The translations under genes and the position numbers were made by a program. DNA of 64,000 nt. Source: CBDBZL01 sp031399025. GTDB taxonomy: Bacteria; Pseudomonadota; Alphaproteobacteria; Sphingomonadales; Sphingomonadaceae. Location of the stretch: NCBI GenBank assembly GCA_031399025.1, contig JANNOJ010000015.1, positions 48,064-112,063 on the forward strand, given 5' to 3'. The notes beneath the pieces were generated by a model. That model searched no databases. It was not told where the DNA came from and saw only the letters and a list, made by a program, of their open reading frames with translations. Positions 62,681 to 64,000 of this stretch are shown here, piece by piece. How positions within the stretch are numbered: the first letter of the stretch is position 1; the number at the start of each line of letters is the position of its first letter.

Positions 62681-64000
<1,320 letters not shown>

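Overview
This 64-kb window is GC-rich, densely coding chromosomal DNA of an alphaproteobacterium, most likely a sphingomonad (Sphingomonadales, Erythrobacteraceae or Sphingomonadaceae). Pointers are a UrcA-family protein, a GapR (DUF2312) protein, a DUF1244 protein, the hemC/tsaD/gpsA neighbourhood, a large TonB-dependent receptor, two promoter-like sites of the alphaproteobacterial general stress sigma factor EcfG (GGAAC-N16/17-CGTT), and a degenerate palindromic repeat of a type I associate with sphingomonads. I see no phage, integrase, transposase or CRISPR array. The assignment is inference from gene content.

Layout. 0-5.6 kb: an Anbu (ancestral proteasome beta-subunit) cluster with circularly permuted ATP-grasp, alpha-E and transglutaminase proteins, then a lipase-like hydrolase. 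5.8-12.6 kb: uvrB, a HigBA toxin-antitoxin pair, a lipoprotein, a DsbD-like reductase and a ubiquinone hydroxylase. 12.6-21.3 kb: hemD/hemC with a mitofilin-like membrane protein, then tsaD (carrying an in-frame palindromic insertion), gpsA, a polysaccharide flippase, an OmpA-family protein, a small membrane protein, an HhH protein and a single-domain response regulator. 21.4-26.5 kb: glutaryl-CoA dehydrogenase, a TonB-like protein, acetyl-CoA synthetase beside a relic of an ADP-forming acyl-CoA synthetase, and a PAP2 protein.

27-41 kb is the most unusual part. Three export-signal-bearing flavoenzymes (two paralogous 530-aa flavin amine oxidases and one D-amino-acid-oxidase-like protein) each sit next to a secreted c-type cytochrome. 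Two RidA-family proteins with signal peptides flank a TonB-dependent receptor, and a hybrid histidine kinase plus LuxR-type regulator follow the third oxidase pair. I read this as a periplasmic amine/amino-acid dehydrogenation system: uptake by the receptor, oxidation to imines with electrons passed to cytochrome c, and imine hydrolysis by RidA. This is inference from gene content; substrate and function are unknown.

41-47.8 kb: a stress-type small membrane protein, an RND efflux system whose pump is interrupted by one amber codon, and a DUF445 protein. 47.9-61.5 kb: nitronate monooxygenase, katG, aspartate kinase, ubiG, a secreted glycerophosphodiesterase, an ArsC/Spx-like protein, a yebC-small ORF-ruvC cluster, an HNH protein overlapping an AAC(3)-I-like acetyltransferase, a YbjQ-family protein, a stress-type dehydrogenase, GapR, DUF1244 and pyruvate kinase. 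61.6-64 kb: tRNA-Arg(CCG) and the start of the ATP synthase operon (atpH, atpA; the latter runs off the window).
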